Notes under the pieces: model-generated | The model's input: the letters and a program-made list of their open reading frames with translations, nothing else | Told to the model about the DNA's origin: nothing | Databases searched by the model: none | Shown here: one piece after another, positions 1 through 7,937 of the stretch | How the letters are laid out: each line of letters opens with the position of its first letter | How positions within the stretch are numbered: position 1 is the stretch's first letter | Made by a program: the position numbers and the translations under genes | Assembly: GCF_016734905.1 (NCBI RefSeq) | Contig: NZ_JAERPO010000002.1 | Location: forward strand, 1,011,524 to 1,075,523 | Direction of reading: 5' to 3' | Origin: Sphingopyxis jiangsuensis | GTDB taxonomy: Bacteria; Pseudomonadota; Alphaproteobacteria; Sphingomonadales; Sphingomonadaceae | DNA: 64,000 nucleotides

Positions 1-78
1 GCGGTCGGGCGGATGCGCGTCATCATCCGCGCGCGGCAGGCGGCGGCGATCCGCGTGGAGCCGGCGGCCGCGGCATGA
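1..78 (+). CDS. feoA: FeoA-family protein, C-terminal end only (partial)
   Basis: The first 25 codons of the window are open in frame 1 and end at a TGA that overlaps the feoB start codon (ATGA). The readable tail, GRMRVIIRARQAAAIRVEP, resembles the end of the small SH3-like FeoA domain, where a glycine-arginine turn leads into a last beta strand. FeoA is a cytosolic accessory protein of ferrous iron transport and normally lies directly before feoB. The gene begins outside the window, so its length and start cannot be judged. The overlap implies translational coupling with feoB. Confidence 0.7.
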   Translation, partial: AVGRMRVIIRARQAAAIRVEPAAAA

Positions 79-1946
79 CAGGCGCCATCCCCAGCATCGC
101 GCTCGTCGGCAATCCCAATGCCGGCAAATCGAGCCTGTTCAACGCGCTGACTGGCGCGCGGCAGAAGATCGCCAATTATCCGGGCGTCACAGTCGAGCGC
201 AAAGCAGGGCATGCGGCCTTCGCCGACGGACGACCGCTCGCGCTGATCGATCTGCCGGGAAGCTATAGTCTCGACCCGTCGAGCCCCGACGAGGCGGTGA
301 CGCGCGACGTCATCCTTGGCAAGCAGGCGGGCGAGCGGCGACCCGACGCGCTCGTCGTCGTCGTCGACGCGGCGAACCTCGACAATCATCTCTGCTTCGC
401 GCTCGAACTGATCGCGCTGGGGCTGCCGACGATCGTCGCGCTCAACATGGTCGACCTTGCGACGCGCGACGGGTTGACGCTCGACCCCGACCGGCTCGCG
501 CACGAGCTTGGCGTTCCCGTAATCTCGACCGTCGCGGTGCGGCGGCGCGGGCTGAGCGAACTGCTCGCGGCGGTCGATGGCGCAATCCTGTCGTATCAGA
601 CGCAGGCCGTCGCCCCCGCCGACGCGCCGCGCAGCGACCAATCGCTCCACCAGCGCGCGCGCGCGATCGCCCGCGCCGCTACGATTGCCGAAACGCCCGT
701 GCGGCGCTGGACGCAGCGCGCCGACGCAGTCTTCCTTCACCCCGTGGGCGGCTTCCTGATTCTGCTCGCGTTGATGTTCGTCATGTTCCAGGGCGTCTAC
801 GCCTGGTCGGAGGCGCCGATCGGCTGGATTGAGGGCGGCATCGCCGCGCTGCAGGAAGCGGCCATCGCGACCATGCCCGACGGCTTTTTGCGCGGGCTGA
901 TCGTCGAAGGGATATTGGGAGGCGTCGGATCGGTCGTCGTCTTCCTGCCGCAGATCCTCATCCTCTTCTTCTTTATCCTGCTCGTCGAGGCGTCGGGTTA
1001 CATGACCCGCGCCGCTTTCCTGATGGACGGCATCATGGCGAAGGTCGGCCTGTCGGGGCGCGGTTTCATTCCGCTGTTGTCGAGCTTTGCCTGCGCGGTG
1101 CCCGGCATCATGGCGACGCGCGCGATACCCGACGCCAAGGACAGGCTGACGACGATATTGATTGCGCCGCTGATGACCTGTTCGGCACGGCTGCCCGTTT
1201 ATACGCTGATCATCGGCGCCTTCATCCCGGCGCAGAGCGTCGGCAACACGCCGATCGGGCTGCAGGGTCTGGTGCTCTTTGGCCTCTACGTCTCGGGCAT
1301 CGTCGGCGCGCTGGTCGTCGCGCTTGTGCTGCGGCGAACGGTCGCCAAAGGAAACGCAGCGGGCTTCATGATGGAAATGCCGCGCTATCAATGGCCGCGG
1401 ATGCGCGACGTCGCGATCGCGCTCTGGCAGCGCGCGTGGATCTTCCTGCGCCGTGCGGGGACGATTATCTTCGTCACGACGATCGCATTGTGGCTGCTGC
1501 TGACCTACCCCCAGGTGCCGGAGGGGACTAGCGAAAGCCAGGTCGATTACAGCGTCGCCGGCCGCATCGCGAGCGGGCTGGAAGTCGTCGTTGCGCCGAT
1601 CGGTTTCAACCACGACATCGCGGTGGCGCTGATCCCGGCCATGGCGGCGCGCGAGGTCGCGGTGTCCGCGATGGCGACCGCCAATGCGATCGATGCTGGC
1701 GATGACGAGGAGGCGATGGCCGAGTCGCTTGCTGAACGGCTTCAGGGACGCTGGAGCCTTGCAACCGCGCTCGCCTTCCTCGCCTGGTTCGTCTTTGCGC
1801 CGCAGTGCATTTCGACGATCGCGATCACGCGGCGCGAGACCAATGGGTGGCGCTGGCCGTTGTTCATGGTTGGCTATTTGTTCGCGCTCGCCTATGCCGC
1901 TGCTGGTATCACTTACTGGACGGCCGTCGCTTTCGGGCTAGGCTGA
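75..1946 (+). CDS. feoB: Ferrous iron transport protein B (GTPase-coupled Fe2+ permease)
   Basis: FeoB imports Fe2+ across the inner membrane using an N-terminal G domain. The G1 loop GNPNAGKSS lies at residues 12-20, followed by the G3 motif DLPGSYSL and the G4 motif NMVD near residue 125. From about residue 220 the protein is a polytopic membrane domain. It carries the two gate motifs, one around FACAVPGIMATRAI and one around AAREVAVSAMATA, and a late conserved Cys in FAPQCIST. At 623 residues it is shorter than the roughly 770-residue E. coli protein but has all the core motifs. The start overlaps the feoA stop, and ssb follows 33 bp later. No Fur box was identified because the promoter lies outside the window. 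Confidence 0.95.
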   Translation: MTGAIPSIALVGNPNAGKSSLFNALTGARQKIANYPGVTVERKAGHAAFADGRPLALIDLPGSYSLDPSSPDEAVTRDVILGKQAGERRPDALVVVVDAANLDNHLCFALELIALGLPTIVALNMVDLATRDGLTLDPDRLAHELGVPVISTVAVRRRGLSELLAAVDGAILSYQTQAVAPADAPRSDQSLHQRARAIARAATIAETPVRRWTQRADAVFLHPVGGFLILLALMFVMFQGVYAWSEAPIGWIEGGIAALQEAAIATMPDGFLRGLIVEGILGGVGSVVVFLPQILILFFFILLVEASGYMTRAAFLMDGIMAKVGLSGRGFIPLLSSFACAVPGIMATRAIPDAKDRLTTILIAPLMTCSARLPVYTLIIGAFIPAQSVGNTPIGLQGLVLFGLYVSGIVGALVVALVLRRTVAKGNAAGFMMEMPRYQWPRMRDVAIALWQRAWIFLRRAGTIIFVTTIALWLLLTYPQVPEGTSESQVDYSVAGRIASGLEVVVAPIGFNHDIAVALIPAMAAREVAVSAMATANAIDAGDDEEAMAESLAERLQGRWSLATALAFLAWFVFAPQCISTIAITRRETNGWRWPLFMVGYLFALAYAAAGITYWTAVAFGLG

Positions 1947-1979
1947 TCCTTCCAACTTTCAAGCGGAGCGGAGCGGCGG

Positions 1980-2501
1980 ATGGCTGGCAGCGTCAACAAG
2001 GTAATTTTGATCGGCAATCTGGGCGCCGATCCCGAAATCAAGTCGTTCCAGAATGGCGGCAAGATCGCCAACATCCGCATCGCGACCTCCGAACAGTGGA
2101 AGGACCGGATGACCGGCGAGCGCAAGGAGCGCACCGAATGGCACAATGTCGTGATCAACGGCGAGGGTCTGGTAGGGGTCGTCGAACGCTATCTGAAAAA
2201 GGGCAGCAAGGTCTATATCGAAGGCAGCCTGCGCACGCGCAAGTGGCAGGACCGCGACGGCAATGACCGTTATACGACCGAGGTCGTGATCGCGGGCATG
2301 GGCGGCACGCTGACGATGCTCGACGGAGCGCCCGGCGGCGGCGGATCGCGCGGGGGCGGTGGCGGCGACGACTGGGGTTCGTCGGGCGGCGGATCGGGCG
2401 GCGGCTGGAACCAGGGCGGCGGCGGATCGCCGGGCGCCAGCAGCTCGGGCGGCGGACGTCCGCCGTTCGACGACGACCTCGACGACGACGTCCCATTCTG
2501 A
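1980..2501 (+). CDS. ssb: Single-stranded DNA-binding protein
   Basis: SSB coats single-stranded DNA during replication, recombination and repair. The N-terminal OB fold (about residues 1-112) begins [19 protein letters not shown] and includes the typical [10 protein letters not shown] and [13 protein letters not shown] strands. A Gly/Ser-rich linker of about 50 residues follows. The tail is acidic and ends DDDVPF, the hook that recruits partner proteins. The length of 173 residues is usual for alphaproteobacteria. The gene lies 33 bp after feoB and 11 bp before mmcB, so ssb and mmcB are probably co-transcribed. Confidence 0.97.
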   Translation: MAGSVNKVILIGNLGADPEIKSFQNGGKIANIRIATSEQWKDRMTGERKERTEWHNVVINGEGLVGVVERYLKKGSKVYIEGSLRTRKWQDRDGNDRYTTEVVIAGMGGTLTMLDGAPGGGGSRGGGGGDDWGSSGGGSGGGWNQGGGGSPGASSSGGGRPPFDDDLDDDVPF

Positions 2502-2512
2502 GCGCAGCATAG

Positions 2513-2983
2513 GTGACGAGCGAACAGCTGACCGCCGCCGATGTTGCGCGCGGCGTGTGCCGGCTGTTCGCGCAAGCCGGGCTCGTCGCCATCCCCGAAG
2601 TGACATTGCCGAACGGACGCCGCACCGACCTGACCGCCATCGATGCCAAGGGCCGGATCACCATCGTCGAGATCAAGGTCAGCCGCGCCGACCTGCACGG
2701 CGACGGCAAATGGCCCGACTATTGCGACTGGTGCGACCATTTCTATTGGGCGCTCGCGGCGGGGCTCGACCCTGCGATCCTCGACACGCCCGACTATCGC
2801 CCCGAGACATCGGGGCTGATCGTCGCTGATCGCTATGGCGCCGCCGTGGTGCGTGAAGCGGCGAGTTGCAACCTGGCGCCTGCACGGCGCAAGGCCGAAC
2901 TGCTCCGCATCGGCCGCATCGCGATGCGGCGATCGATGATCGCGGCGGACCCGGAACTGGCGGCAGGGTGGGCCGAGGGCTGA
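2513..2983 (+). CDS. mmcB: MmcB-family DNA repair protein (putative endonuclease)
   Basis: This 156-residue protein matches the MmcB family (PF06319), restriction-endonuclease-like proteins first linked to mitomycin C resistance and SOS-regulated in Caulobacter. The nuclease-like signature is visible: LPNGRRTDLTAI, then IVEIKVSRADL, giving the D...ExK pattern of a PD-(D/E)xK fold, and later DYCDWCDHFYWAL. It starts at a GTG, 11 bp after the ssb stop, which supports joint expression. I see no GTTC-N7-GTTC LexA box directly before ssb or mmcB, so SOS control is not shown here. The next gene, ribE, is convergent. Confidence 0.88.
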   Translation: MTSEQLTAADVARGVCRLFAQAGLVAIPEVTLPNGRRTDLTAIDAKGRITIVEIKVSRADLHGDGKWPDYCDWCDHFYWALAAGLDPAILDTPDYRPETSGLIVADRYGAAVVREAASCNLAPARRKAELLRIGRIAMRRSMIAADPELAAGWAEG

Positions 2984-3006
2984 TTCGACTGGCGGCGGCG
3001 CGGGAA

Positions 3007-3206
3007 GATTATCTCACGCGAAGGCGCGAAGAGGAAAGCCAGAACAGTCGCCATTCGATTATCTAACACAAAGGCACAAAGAGGGCGGCTGGCCCAAACG
3101 ACGCAGCCGAGAGACTGGTGCGAAGCGCCATTGTCATGCTCGGCTGCGGCGACCAGAGACCGACGCGCAGCACCGCTCGCTCGTTGTGTCTTTGTGTGAG
3201 ATTCGT
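3007..3206. repeat. Two direct copies and one inverted copy of a 25-28 bp repeat
   Basis: Between the convergent mmcB and ribE genes, the segments 3007-3034 and 3057-3084 match at 23 of 28 positions; both begin GATTATCT and end GAAGAGG or AAAGAGG. The segment 3182-3206 carries a further copy on the opposite strand (reverse complement includes ATCTCACACAAAG). No coding frame is convincing in this 266-bp interval. The arrangement looks like a small non-coding mobile repeat or the remains of one. Confidence 0.55.
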
Positions 3207-3249
3207 TTTCTTTGCGCGAGCCAATCCGGTAACCTGCCTCGAAGGCCAG

Positions 3250-3867
3250 TTAACCCCGCACCTGCTGCATCCGCGCCAGATAGCGCGCAAGAATGTCGAT
3301 TTCGAGATTCACTGGCCGCCCCGCCTTCACCTCGTCGAGCGTCGTCATCTCCTGCGTGTGCGGGATGATGTTGAGCGTGAAATGCGCGCTGCCGCCGGGC
3401 TGATCGGCGACCTCGTTAACGGTCAGCGAGACGCCGTCGAGCGTGATCGATCCCTTGGGCGCGATATGCGGCGCGAGGCTTGGGGGCGCCTCGACGGTCA
3501 GTTTCACGCTGTCGCCGACCGGTTCGACCGCGACGATCCGGCCGACCGCGTCGACATGGCCGGTGACGATATGCCCGCCCAGTTCGTCGCCGACCTTGAG
3601 TGCGCGTTCGAGGTTGAGGCGGCGCCCGGCGTCCCACATGCCGGGTGCGGTGCGCGCGAGCGTTTCGGCGCTCGCGTCGATCGCGAACCAGTCGCCCTGG
3701 CCATCGCGCCCCTTGTCAACAACGGTCAGGCACGCGCCCGAACAGGCGATCGATGCGCCGAGGTCGATCGTGGCGGTGTCGTAGGTCGTGCCGATGACGA
3801 GACGCGTGTCGCCGCGATCCTCGCGTGCGCGGATGGTGCCGATGTCGGTGATGATGCCGGTGAACAT
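3250..3867 (-). CDS. ribE: Riboflavin synthase, alpha chain
   Basis: It catalyses dismutation of two 6,7-dimethyl-8-ribityllumazines to riboflavin. The chosen ATG gives the canonical start MFTGIITDIGTI; an upstream in-frame ATG would add 24 residues that overlap ribD and lack family character. The 205-residue protein contains two lumazine-binding repeats, the first with CLTVVDKG and GHIVTGHVDAVG, the second with SLTVNEVAD and FTLNIIPHT. It follows ribD by 7 bp in the same direction. The usual downstream partners ribBA and ribH are absent from this locus. Confidence 0.95.
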   Translation of the reverse strand: MFTGIITDIGTIRAREDRGDTRLVIGTTYDTATIDLGASIACSGACLTVVDKGRDGQGDWFAIDASAETLARTAPGMWDAGRRLNLERALKVGDELGGHIVTGHVDAVGRIVAVEPVGDSVKLTVEAPPSLAPHIAPKGSITLDGVSLTVNEVADQPGGSAHFTLNIIPHTQEMTTLDEVKAGRPVNLEIDILARYLARMQQVRG

Positions 3868-3874
3868 GAAGCGG

Positions 3875-4843
3875 TCATTCCTTCCTGACGCGCTCGTAAA
3901 CGTCGAGACGGTCGCTGCCAAGCATGCGGCTGTCGACAAGGCGCCAGCGGCCGTGCGCCGCTGCCAGATCGGCGAGTCCTATATCGCCGAGCGCTGACTT
4001 GCCATCGCCAATCAGGATTGGCGCACGATAGAGGAGAAGCCGGTCGACACGGTCGGCGGCAAGGAATGCCGATGCCGCGCCTGCGCCGCCCTCGACGAGC
4101 AGCGAGTCGACGCCGGGGTCGGCGTCGGGCGCCGATAGTGCGGTCCACCCGTCGGGCGCCATTCCCCGTGTAAGAAGGTAGCGGCGCGGCGCGCGCGCTT
4201 CGAGTCCCGCAAGGCGGACGTCGAGCCGCGGCGCATCGGCGTCGAGGGTGCCGCGTCCGGCGACGATTCCCTCGTGCCGCGCGCGTTCGAGATGCGCGTG
4301 CGCGCGCGCGCGGGCGCCGGTGATCCAGCGGCTCGTCCCGTCGGCGCGCGCGATGCAACCGTCAAGCGATGTCGCGAGCTTGAGCGTGACGAACGGCCGG
4401 CCGCGCGTAGCGCGTGACCACCACGGGGCCATCGCGGCGCGCGCAGCGTCGGCACCGACGCCGGTATCGACCTCGACGCCAGCCTCGCGCAGCCTTGCAA
4501 TGCCGCGTCCGTCGGTGCGCGGGTCGGGATCCTGCAGTGCGACAACGACGCGCGCGACGCCCGCGTCGATCAACGCGTCGGCGCAACAGGGACCACGCGG
4601 ACTCGCGTGCGCACAAGGTTCGAGCGTGACATAGGCGGTCGCACCGCGCGCGCGCGCACCGGCCGCGGCGAGCGCCATCGCTTCGGCGTGCGGACGGCCG
4701 GCGGGCTGCGTCCAGCCGCGGCCGACAGTTTTGCCTTCCGCGACAAGGATGCAGCCCACGTTGGGATTGGGGGCTGATAGCCCATAGGCGCGCTGCGACA
4801 GCGCGGTGGCGGTGGCCATCCAGTCAGCCCGGCTATGCGCCAT
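3875..4843 (-). CDS. ribD: Bifunctional riboflavin biosynthesis deaminase/reductase
   Basis: RibD deaminates and then reduces the pyrimidine intermediate of riboflavin synthesis. The N-terminal cytidine-deaminase-like domain shows the zinc ligands: His52 in the HAE motif, then Cys77 and Cys86 in the EPCAHASPRGPCC segment. The C-terminal RibD reductase domain begins near residue 155 with TLKLATSLDG and includes SRWITG. The length of 322 residues is slightly short for the family. It starts 5 bp after the preceding membrane-protein gene on the same strand and runs into ribE, so a three-gene unit is likely. No FMN riboswitch is possible immediately upstream because that space is coding. Confidence 0.94.
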   Translation of the reverse strand: MAHSRADWMATATALSQRAYGLSAPNPNVGCILVAEGKTVGRGWTQPAGRPHAEAMALAAAGARARGATAYVTLEPCAHASPRGPCCADALIDAGVARVVVALQDPDPRTDGRGIARLREAGVEVDTGVGADAARAAMAPWWSRATRGRPFVTLKLATSLDGCIARADGTSRWITGARARAHAHLERARHEGIVAGRGTLDADAPRLDVRLAGLEARAPRRYLLTRGMAPDGWTALSAPDADPGVDSLLVEGGAGAASAFLAADRVDRLLLYRAPILIGDGKSALGDIGLADLAAAHGRWRLVDSRMLGSDRLDVYERVRKE

Positions 4844-4848
4844 TCGCG

Positions 4849-5313
4849 TCAGCGGTCCTGCGATGGTGCCGCGCCGCGCGCCGCGCGCTCGGCGAGCGTT
4901 GAACGCTTCGGCGGCTCGGGGCGGCGTTTGGCGGCCTCGGCGGCCTCCTCGCCGATAGTGTCGCGCGTTACCTCGTCGGCTTCGGCCGAATCATATTCGA
5001 TCCCCAGGCTATCGGCGAAGCGCTGATATTCGGCGCGCTTTTTCGCGTTGCGCGCTGTCGTTTCCTTCGCGCGGTCAATCCAGTCAGCGCGCACTTCGGC
5101 GGCGCTGCGGTTCGTGGTCCAATTCTCGAAATAGATGATTTGCCGTTGCGGCGGGTCATAGGGGATCAAATGCTCCGAAAAGCCATAGAAGACGACGACC
5201 GGAAGGACGAGTGCGACACCCCACGCAGTCCAGCGGTGCGGCCGCGGTTCGCGGATATAATCCCAGAAATCGGACAGGCCGCCGCCGATGTCGACCTTGC
5301 TGAACATGCTCAT
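4849..5313 (-). CDS. Conserved hypothetical single-pass membrane protein
   Basis: The 154-residue product has one clear membrane segment at about residues 30-47 (ALVLPVVVFYGF), preceded by a short N-terminus with the basic stretch REPRPHR. The rest is a soluble, charged region with many Glu, Ala and Arg residues, including RDTIGEEAAEAAKRRPEPP. It resembles unnamed proteins found beside ribD in sphingomonads, but I recognise no functional domain. Two in-frame ATG codons lie two residues apart at the start. It is first in the direction of transcription and 5 bp before ribD. Confidence 0.7.
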   Translation of the reverse strand: MSMFSKVDIGGGLSDFWDYIREPRPHRWTAWGVALVLPVVVFYGFSEHLIPYDPPQRQIIYFENWTTNRSAAEVRADWIDRAKETTARNAKKRAEYQRFADSLGIEYDSAEADEVTRDTIGEEAAEAAKRRPEPPKRSTLAERAARGAAPSQDR

Positions 5314-5390
5314 GGGTCCGATTTAAGGCATCGCGCGGCATATTGCGAGCGGAAGCGGCGATTGCATCGGGCAACAGCAACCGTTTTCAC

Positions 5391-5409
5391 GATTGCAAAA
5401 ACTGCAATC
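5391..5409. promoter_or_regulatory. Perfect inverted repeat GATTGCA-N5-TGCAATC
   Basis: The 7-bp arms are exact, with an AAAAC spacer, in the non-coding space before the hypothetical membrane-protein gene (minus strand) and before an orphan terminator (plus strand). Nearby copies of TTGCA/TGCAA recur (GATTGCATCGG just upstream, GCACTGCAATAT downstream). The layout fits an operator for a dimeric regulator; no cognate regulator is identified. Confidence 0.4.
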
Positions 5410-5460
5410 GCGGATGCTTTTTTCGCAGTTGCGAAATTCATTGTGCACTGCAATATCACA

Positions 5461-5522
5461 CTTGCCTTTTAGGCATCCTCTCCCAAAACTTTTACGGGCC
5501 GCCTTCGGGCGGCCCTTTTTTT
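5461..5522 (+). ncRNA. Candidate small RNA ending in an orphan terminator
   Basis: A strong intrinsic terminator on the plus strand has no plus-strand gene before it for more than 2 kb; both neighbours are on the minus strand. The short stretch before the hairpin is unstructured and carries the pyrimidine-rich ATCCTCTCCC, which could pair with ribosome binding sites, as in the alphaproteobacterial sRNAs with CCTCC motifs. The 5' end is a guess, because no convincing -35/-10 pair was found. Confidence 0.4.
5496..5522 (+). terminator. Intrinsic terminator, plus strand
   Basis: Eight-bp perfect stem GGGCCGCC/GGCGGCCC with the stable loop TTCG, followed directly by seven T residues. Only the plus-strand orientation has a T run after the stem. 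Confidence 0.8.
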
Positions 5523-5559
5523 CGACTTTTTTTGGTTGAGTGACGATTCGCCCGGCGAA

Positions 5560-6024
5560 TCAGGCTTGAAGCGGCATGCGCCTTTCGAAACGGCGCACTT
5601 CAGCGATGAAGCTTCCCGGCAAAGCTGTCGCTTTCCCGGTGTCGAGATCGACATGGGCATAGACGATCTCGATGTCGGTCAGCCGTTCCTCGCCGCGAAA
5701 TATGGCGCAGTGAAGCGTGAAGCTGGTCCGGCCGAAATGGCTTATGCGCGCCGCAATGGTGATGAGCTCGTCGAGCCGTGCCGGGGCGTGATAATCAATT
5801 TCGCAGTGCGTCTCGCGGATATCTGTACCATATTGGTGAAAATAGGGTCCCGGCTGCCCCTCGCCGAGCGCACGGAAATATTCGGTCACACCGACATCGG
5901 CGTAAATCAAATAATTTCCGTTGAAGACGATATTCTGCCCGTCGATCTCGTTAAAGCGTACGCGCACCGTCTCGCGCACGCGAAAATCCTCGAGCGGGAC
6001 GGCCGACCGGTCGCTGCTGCCCAT
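5560..6024 (-). CDS. Acyl-CoA thioesterase, 4HBT hotdog fold
   Basis: The 154-residue product is a single hotdog domain of the 4-hydroxybenzoyl-CoA thioesterase type. The family signature appears as RFNEIDGQNIVFNGNYLIY, equivalent to the usual D-x4-V-x-N-x2-Y segment with the catalytic Asp, followed by GVTEYFRAL. The ATG used here places the start 8 bp after the aminopeptidase gene; an upstream in-frame ATG would add 39 Arg-rich residues that overlap that gene and look non-native. Such enzymes hydrolyse acyl-CoA thioesters in the cytosol; the exact substrate cannot be read from sequence. Confidence 0.85.
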   Translation of the reverse strand: MGSSDRSAVPLEDFRVRETVRVRFNEIDGQNIVFNGNYLIYADVGVTEYFRALGEGQPGPYFHQYGTDIRETHCEIDYHAPARLDELITIAARISHFGRTSFTLHCAIFRGEERLTDIEIVYAHVDLDTGKATALPGSFIAEVRRFERRMPLQA

Positions 6025-6031
6025 CGCCGCC

Positions 6032-7870
6032 TCAGGCCGCGAGCGCCGACGGCGCGCGCGCAATCGGTGCGCACGCGGCTTCGAGCCAGGCGCGATCGGC
6101 GCCGTCCATCGCCGGTCCGAGTTTCGCAAGCACCGATGCATGATAGTCGTCGAGCCAGTCGGCTTCGGCGGGTGACAACAGCGCAGGGTCGATCAGGTCG
6201 CGCGCGATCGGCGCAAAGGTGATCGTTTCGAACCCCAGCATCTCCTCTTCGGCGCCGTCGATCGCCTGCGGCACGACGACGACCAGATTCTCGATGCGAA
6301 TGCCGAAATGCCCCGCCTTGTAATAGCCTGGCTCGTTAGACAGGATCATCCCCGCGTGTAGTGGCTCCTCGGTCCCCGCCTGCCCGCCGGCGGGCTTGGC
6401 GATGCGCTGTGGCCCTTCGTGAACGGCAAGATAGGTTCCGACCCCATGGCCGGTGCCGTGCGCATAATCGACCCCGTCGGCCCACAGATATTGGCGCGCA
6501 AGGATGTCGAGCTGGCTGCCGCGCGTTCCCTTCGGGAAGCGCGCGGTCGCAAGCGCGATGTGGCCCTTCAGCACCTGGGTGAAGCGGCGGCGCATCTCGG
6601 CGGTCGGAGTCCCGATTGCGATCGTGCGCGTGATGTCGGTGGTGCCGTCGTCATACTGGCCGCCCGAATCGACAAGATAGAGCGTGCCTGTCTCGATCGC
6701 GCGATTGGTCGTTTCGTCGACCTTGTAGTGCGGCAGAGCGCCGTTGGGGCCGACAGCCGAGATGGTGTCGAACGACAGGTCGCGCAGAACGCCGCTCTCT
6801 TCGCGAAAGGCGCGGAGCTTTGCCGCGGCGCCGAGTTCGTCGAGCCCGCCCTGCGGCGCGATTTCCTGCATCCATTTGAGAAAGCGCGCGACCGCGGCGC
6901 CGTCGCGAACGTGCGCGGCGCGGGTGCCCGCGAGTTCGGTGTCGTTCTTGATCGCCTTCGGTAGCACGGCTGGATCGCGGTGCCGCTCGATTTTCGCGCC
7001 CGCACGTTCGAGCGCGGTGAAGATTGCGGCGACGGCGCGGTCGGGGTCGACCGCGACCTTCTGGCCGGCGAGGTCCGCAAGCGCTCCCTCGAACGCATCG
7101 CGATCGTGGATGCGCACGCTGTTCCCCAGATGCGCGCGCACCGCGTCGCTGACCTTTTCGGGCGCGATGAACAGGTCGGCGGTCGCATCGGCGTGGAGCA
7201 ATGCGAAGGCAAGACCGACCGGCGTATGGCTGACGTCCTCGCCCCGGATGTTGAAGGTCCATGCAACCGAATCGAGCGCGGTCATCACCGTCGTGTCGAG
7301 GTTGTTCGCCTTCAGCCAGTCGGCGATGATCGTGCGCTTGTCGGCCGCCGACTGGCCCGCGCGCTCGGCGTCGTACACCGATACCGGCGCGGCGCTCGGC
7401 GCGGGCTGATCGGTCCATGCGGCATCGACCGGATTGGTGTCGACGGCGACCAGTTCGGCTCCCTTCGCCGCGAGCGCACGCTCGAGCGAGCGAGCCCAGT
7501 CGATCGCATGGAGCCACGGGTCATAGCCGACCTTCTGCCCCGCCTTGACGTTCGTGCCGAGCCATTCCGCGACGCTCGATTGCGGCACGCCGACATAGTC
7601 GTAAAGCGCGCCGTCGACCTGATCGCGCACCTGCACCGTGTAGCGCCCGTCGACGAACACTGCGGCCTTTTCGGGCAGCACCGCTGCGGTTCCCGCCGAG
7701 CCGCCGAAGCCGGTCAGCCACGCCATGCGCTGGGCGTATGCGCCAACATATTCGCTCATATGTTCGTCGCTGATCGGCACGACGAAACCGGAGAGACCGC
7801 GCGCCGCGAGTTCGGCGCGCAGGCGGGCGAGACGGTCGGCATAATCGGGGCCGGTGACAGGGCTGGACAT
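6032..7870 (-). CDS. Aminopeptidase P family metallopeptidase (M24B)
   Basis: The enzyme removes N-terminal residues preceding proline. At 612 residues it has the three-part build of the large Xaa-Pro aminopeptidases: two creatinase-like N-terminal domains (from MSSPVTGPDYADRLARLR) and a C-terminal pita-bread catalytic domain. Metal ligands can be traced as the two Asp in DSGGQYDDGTTDITRT, His in GTGHGVGTYLAVHEGP, Glu in SNEPGYYKAGHFGIRIEN, and Glu in LGFETITFAP. The chosen ATG avoids a 55-residue low-complexity extension that would run into the divergent peptidase gene. It is divergent from the exported oligopeptidase B, with 67 bp between them, and upstream of the thioesterase. Confidence 0.93.
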   Translation of the reverse strand: MSSPVTGPDYADRLARLRAELAARGLSGFVVPISDEHMSEYVGAYAQRMAWLTGFGGSAGTAAVLPEKAAVFVDGRYTVQVRDQVDGALYDYVGVPQSSVAEWLGTNVKAGQKVGYDPWLHAIDWARSLERALAAKGAELVAVDTNPVDAAWTDQPAPSAAPVSVYDAERAGQSAADKRTIIADWLKANNLDTTVMTALDSVAWTFNIRGEDVSHTPVGLAFALLHADATADLFIAPEKVSDAVRAHLGNSVRIHDRDAFEGALADLAGQKVAVDPDRAVAAIFTALERAGAKIERHRDPAVLPKAIKNDTELAGTRAAHVRDGAAVARFLKWMQEIAPQGGLDELGAAAKLRAFREESGVLRDLSFDTISAVGPNGALPHYKVDETTNRAIETGTLYLVDSGGQYDDGTTDITRTIAIGTPTAEMRRRFTQVLKGHIALATARFPKGTRGSQLDILARQYLWADGVDYAHGTGHGVGTYLAVHEGPQRIAKPAGGQAGTEEPLHAGMILSNEPGYYKAGHFGIRIENLVVVVPQAIDGAEEEMLGFETITFAPIARDLIDPALLSPAEADWLDDYHASVLAKLGPAMDGADRAWLEAACAPIARAPSALAA

Positions 7871-7937
7871 CGGTGCTTCCTTGTTCCTACATCGCAGCCT
7901 TCCCGCCCAACCGGGCGGCGCCGCGGGAGTTTTGTCG

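Noticed and set aside
1900-1980. LexA box (GTTC-N7-GTTC) before ssb-mmcB
   Set aside because: Two GTTC words occur inside the feoB end near 1863 and 1879 but at the wrong spacing; none is in the 33-bp gap.
2155-2829. Long open frames overlapping ssb and mmcB on both strands
   Set aside because: They are Arg/Pro/Ala-rich shadows produced by high GC content; ssb and mmcB have clear family matches in other frames. The same applies to many frames opposite mutS, glnD, fusA and pheT.
3007-3206. CRISPR array
   Set aside because: There are only two direct copies, diverged at 5 of 28 bases, with a 22-base spacer, no further units and no cas genes.
4844-4848. FMN riboswitch before ribD
   Set aside because: The space before ribD is five bases long and the next gene upstream is coding on the same strand.
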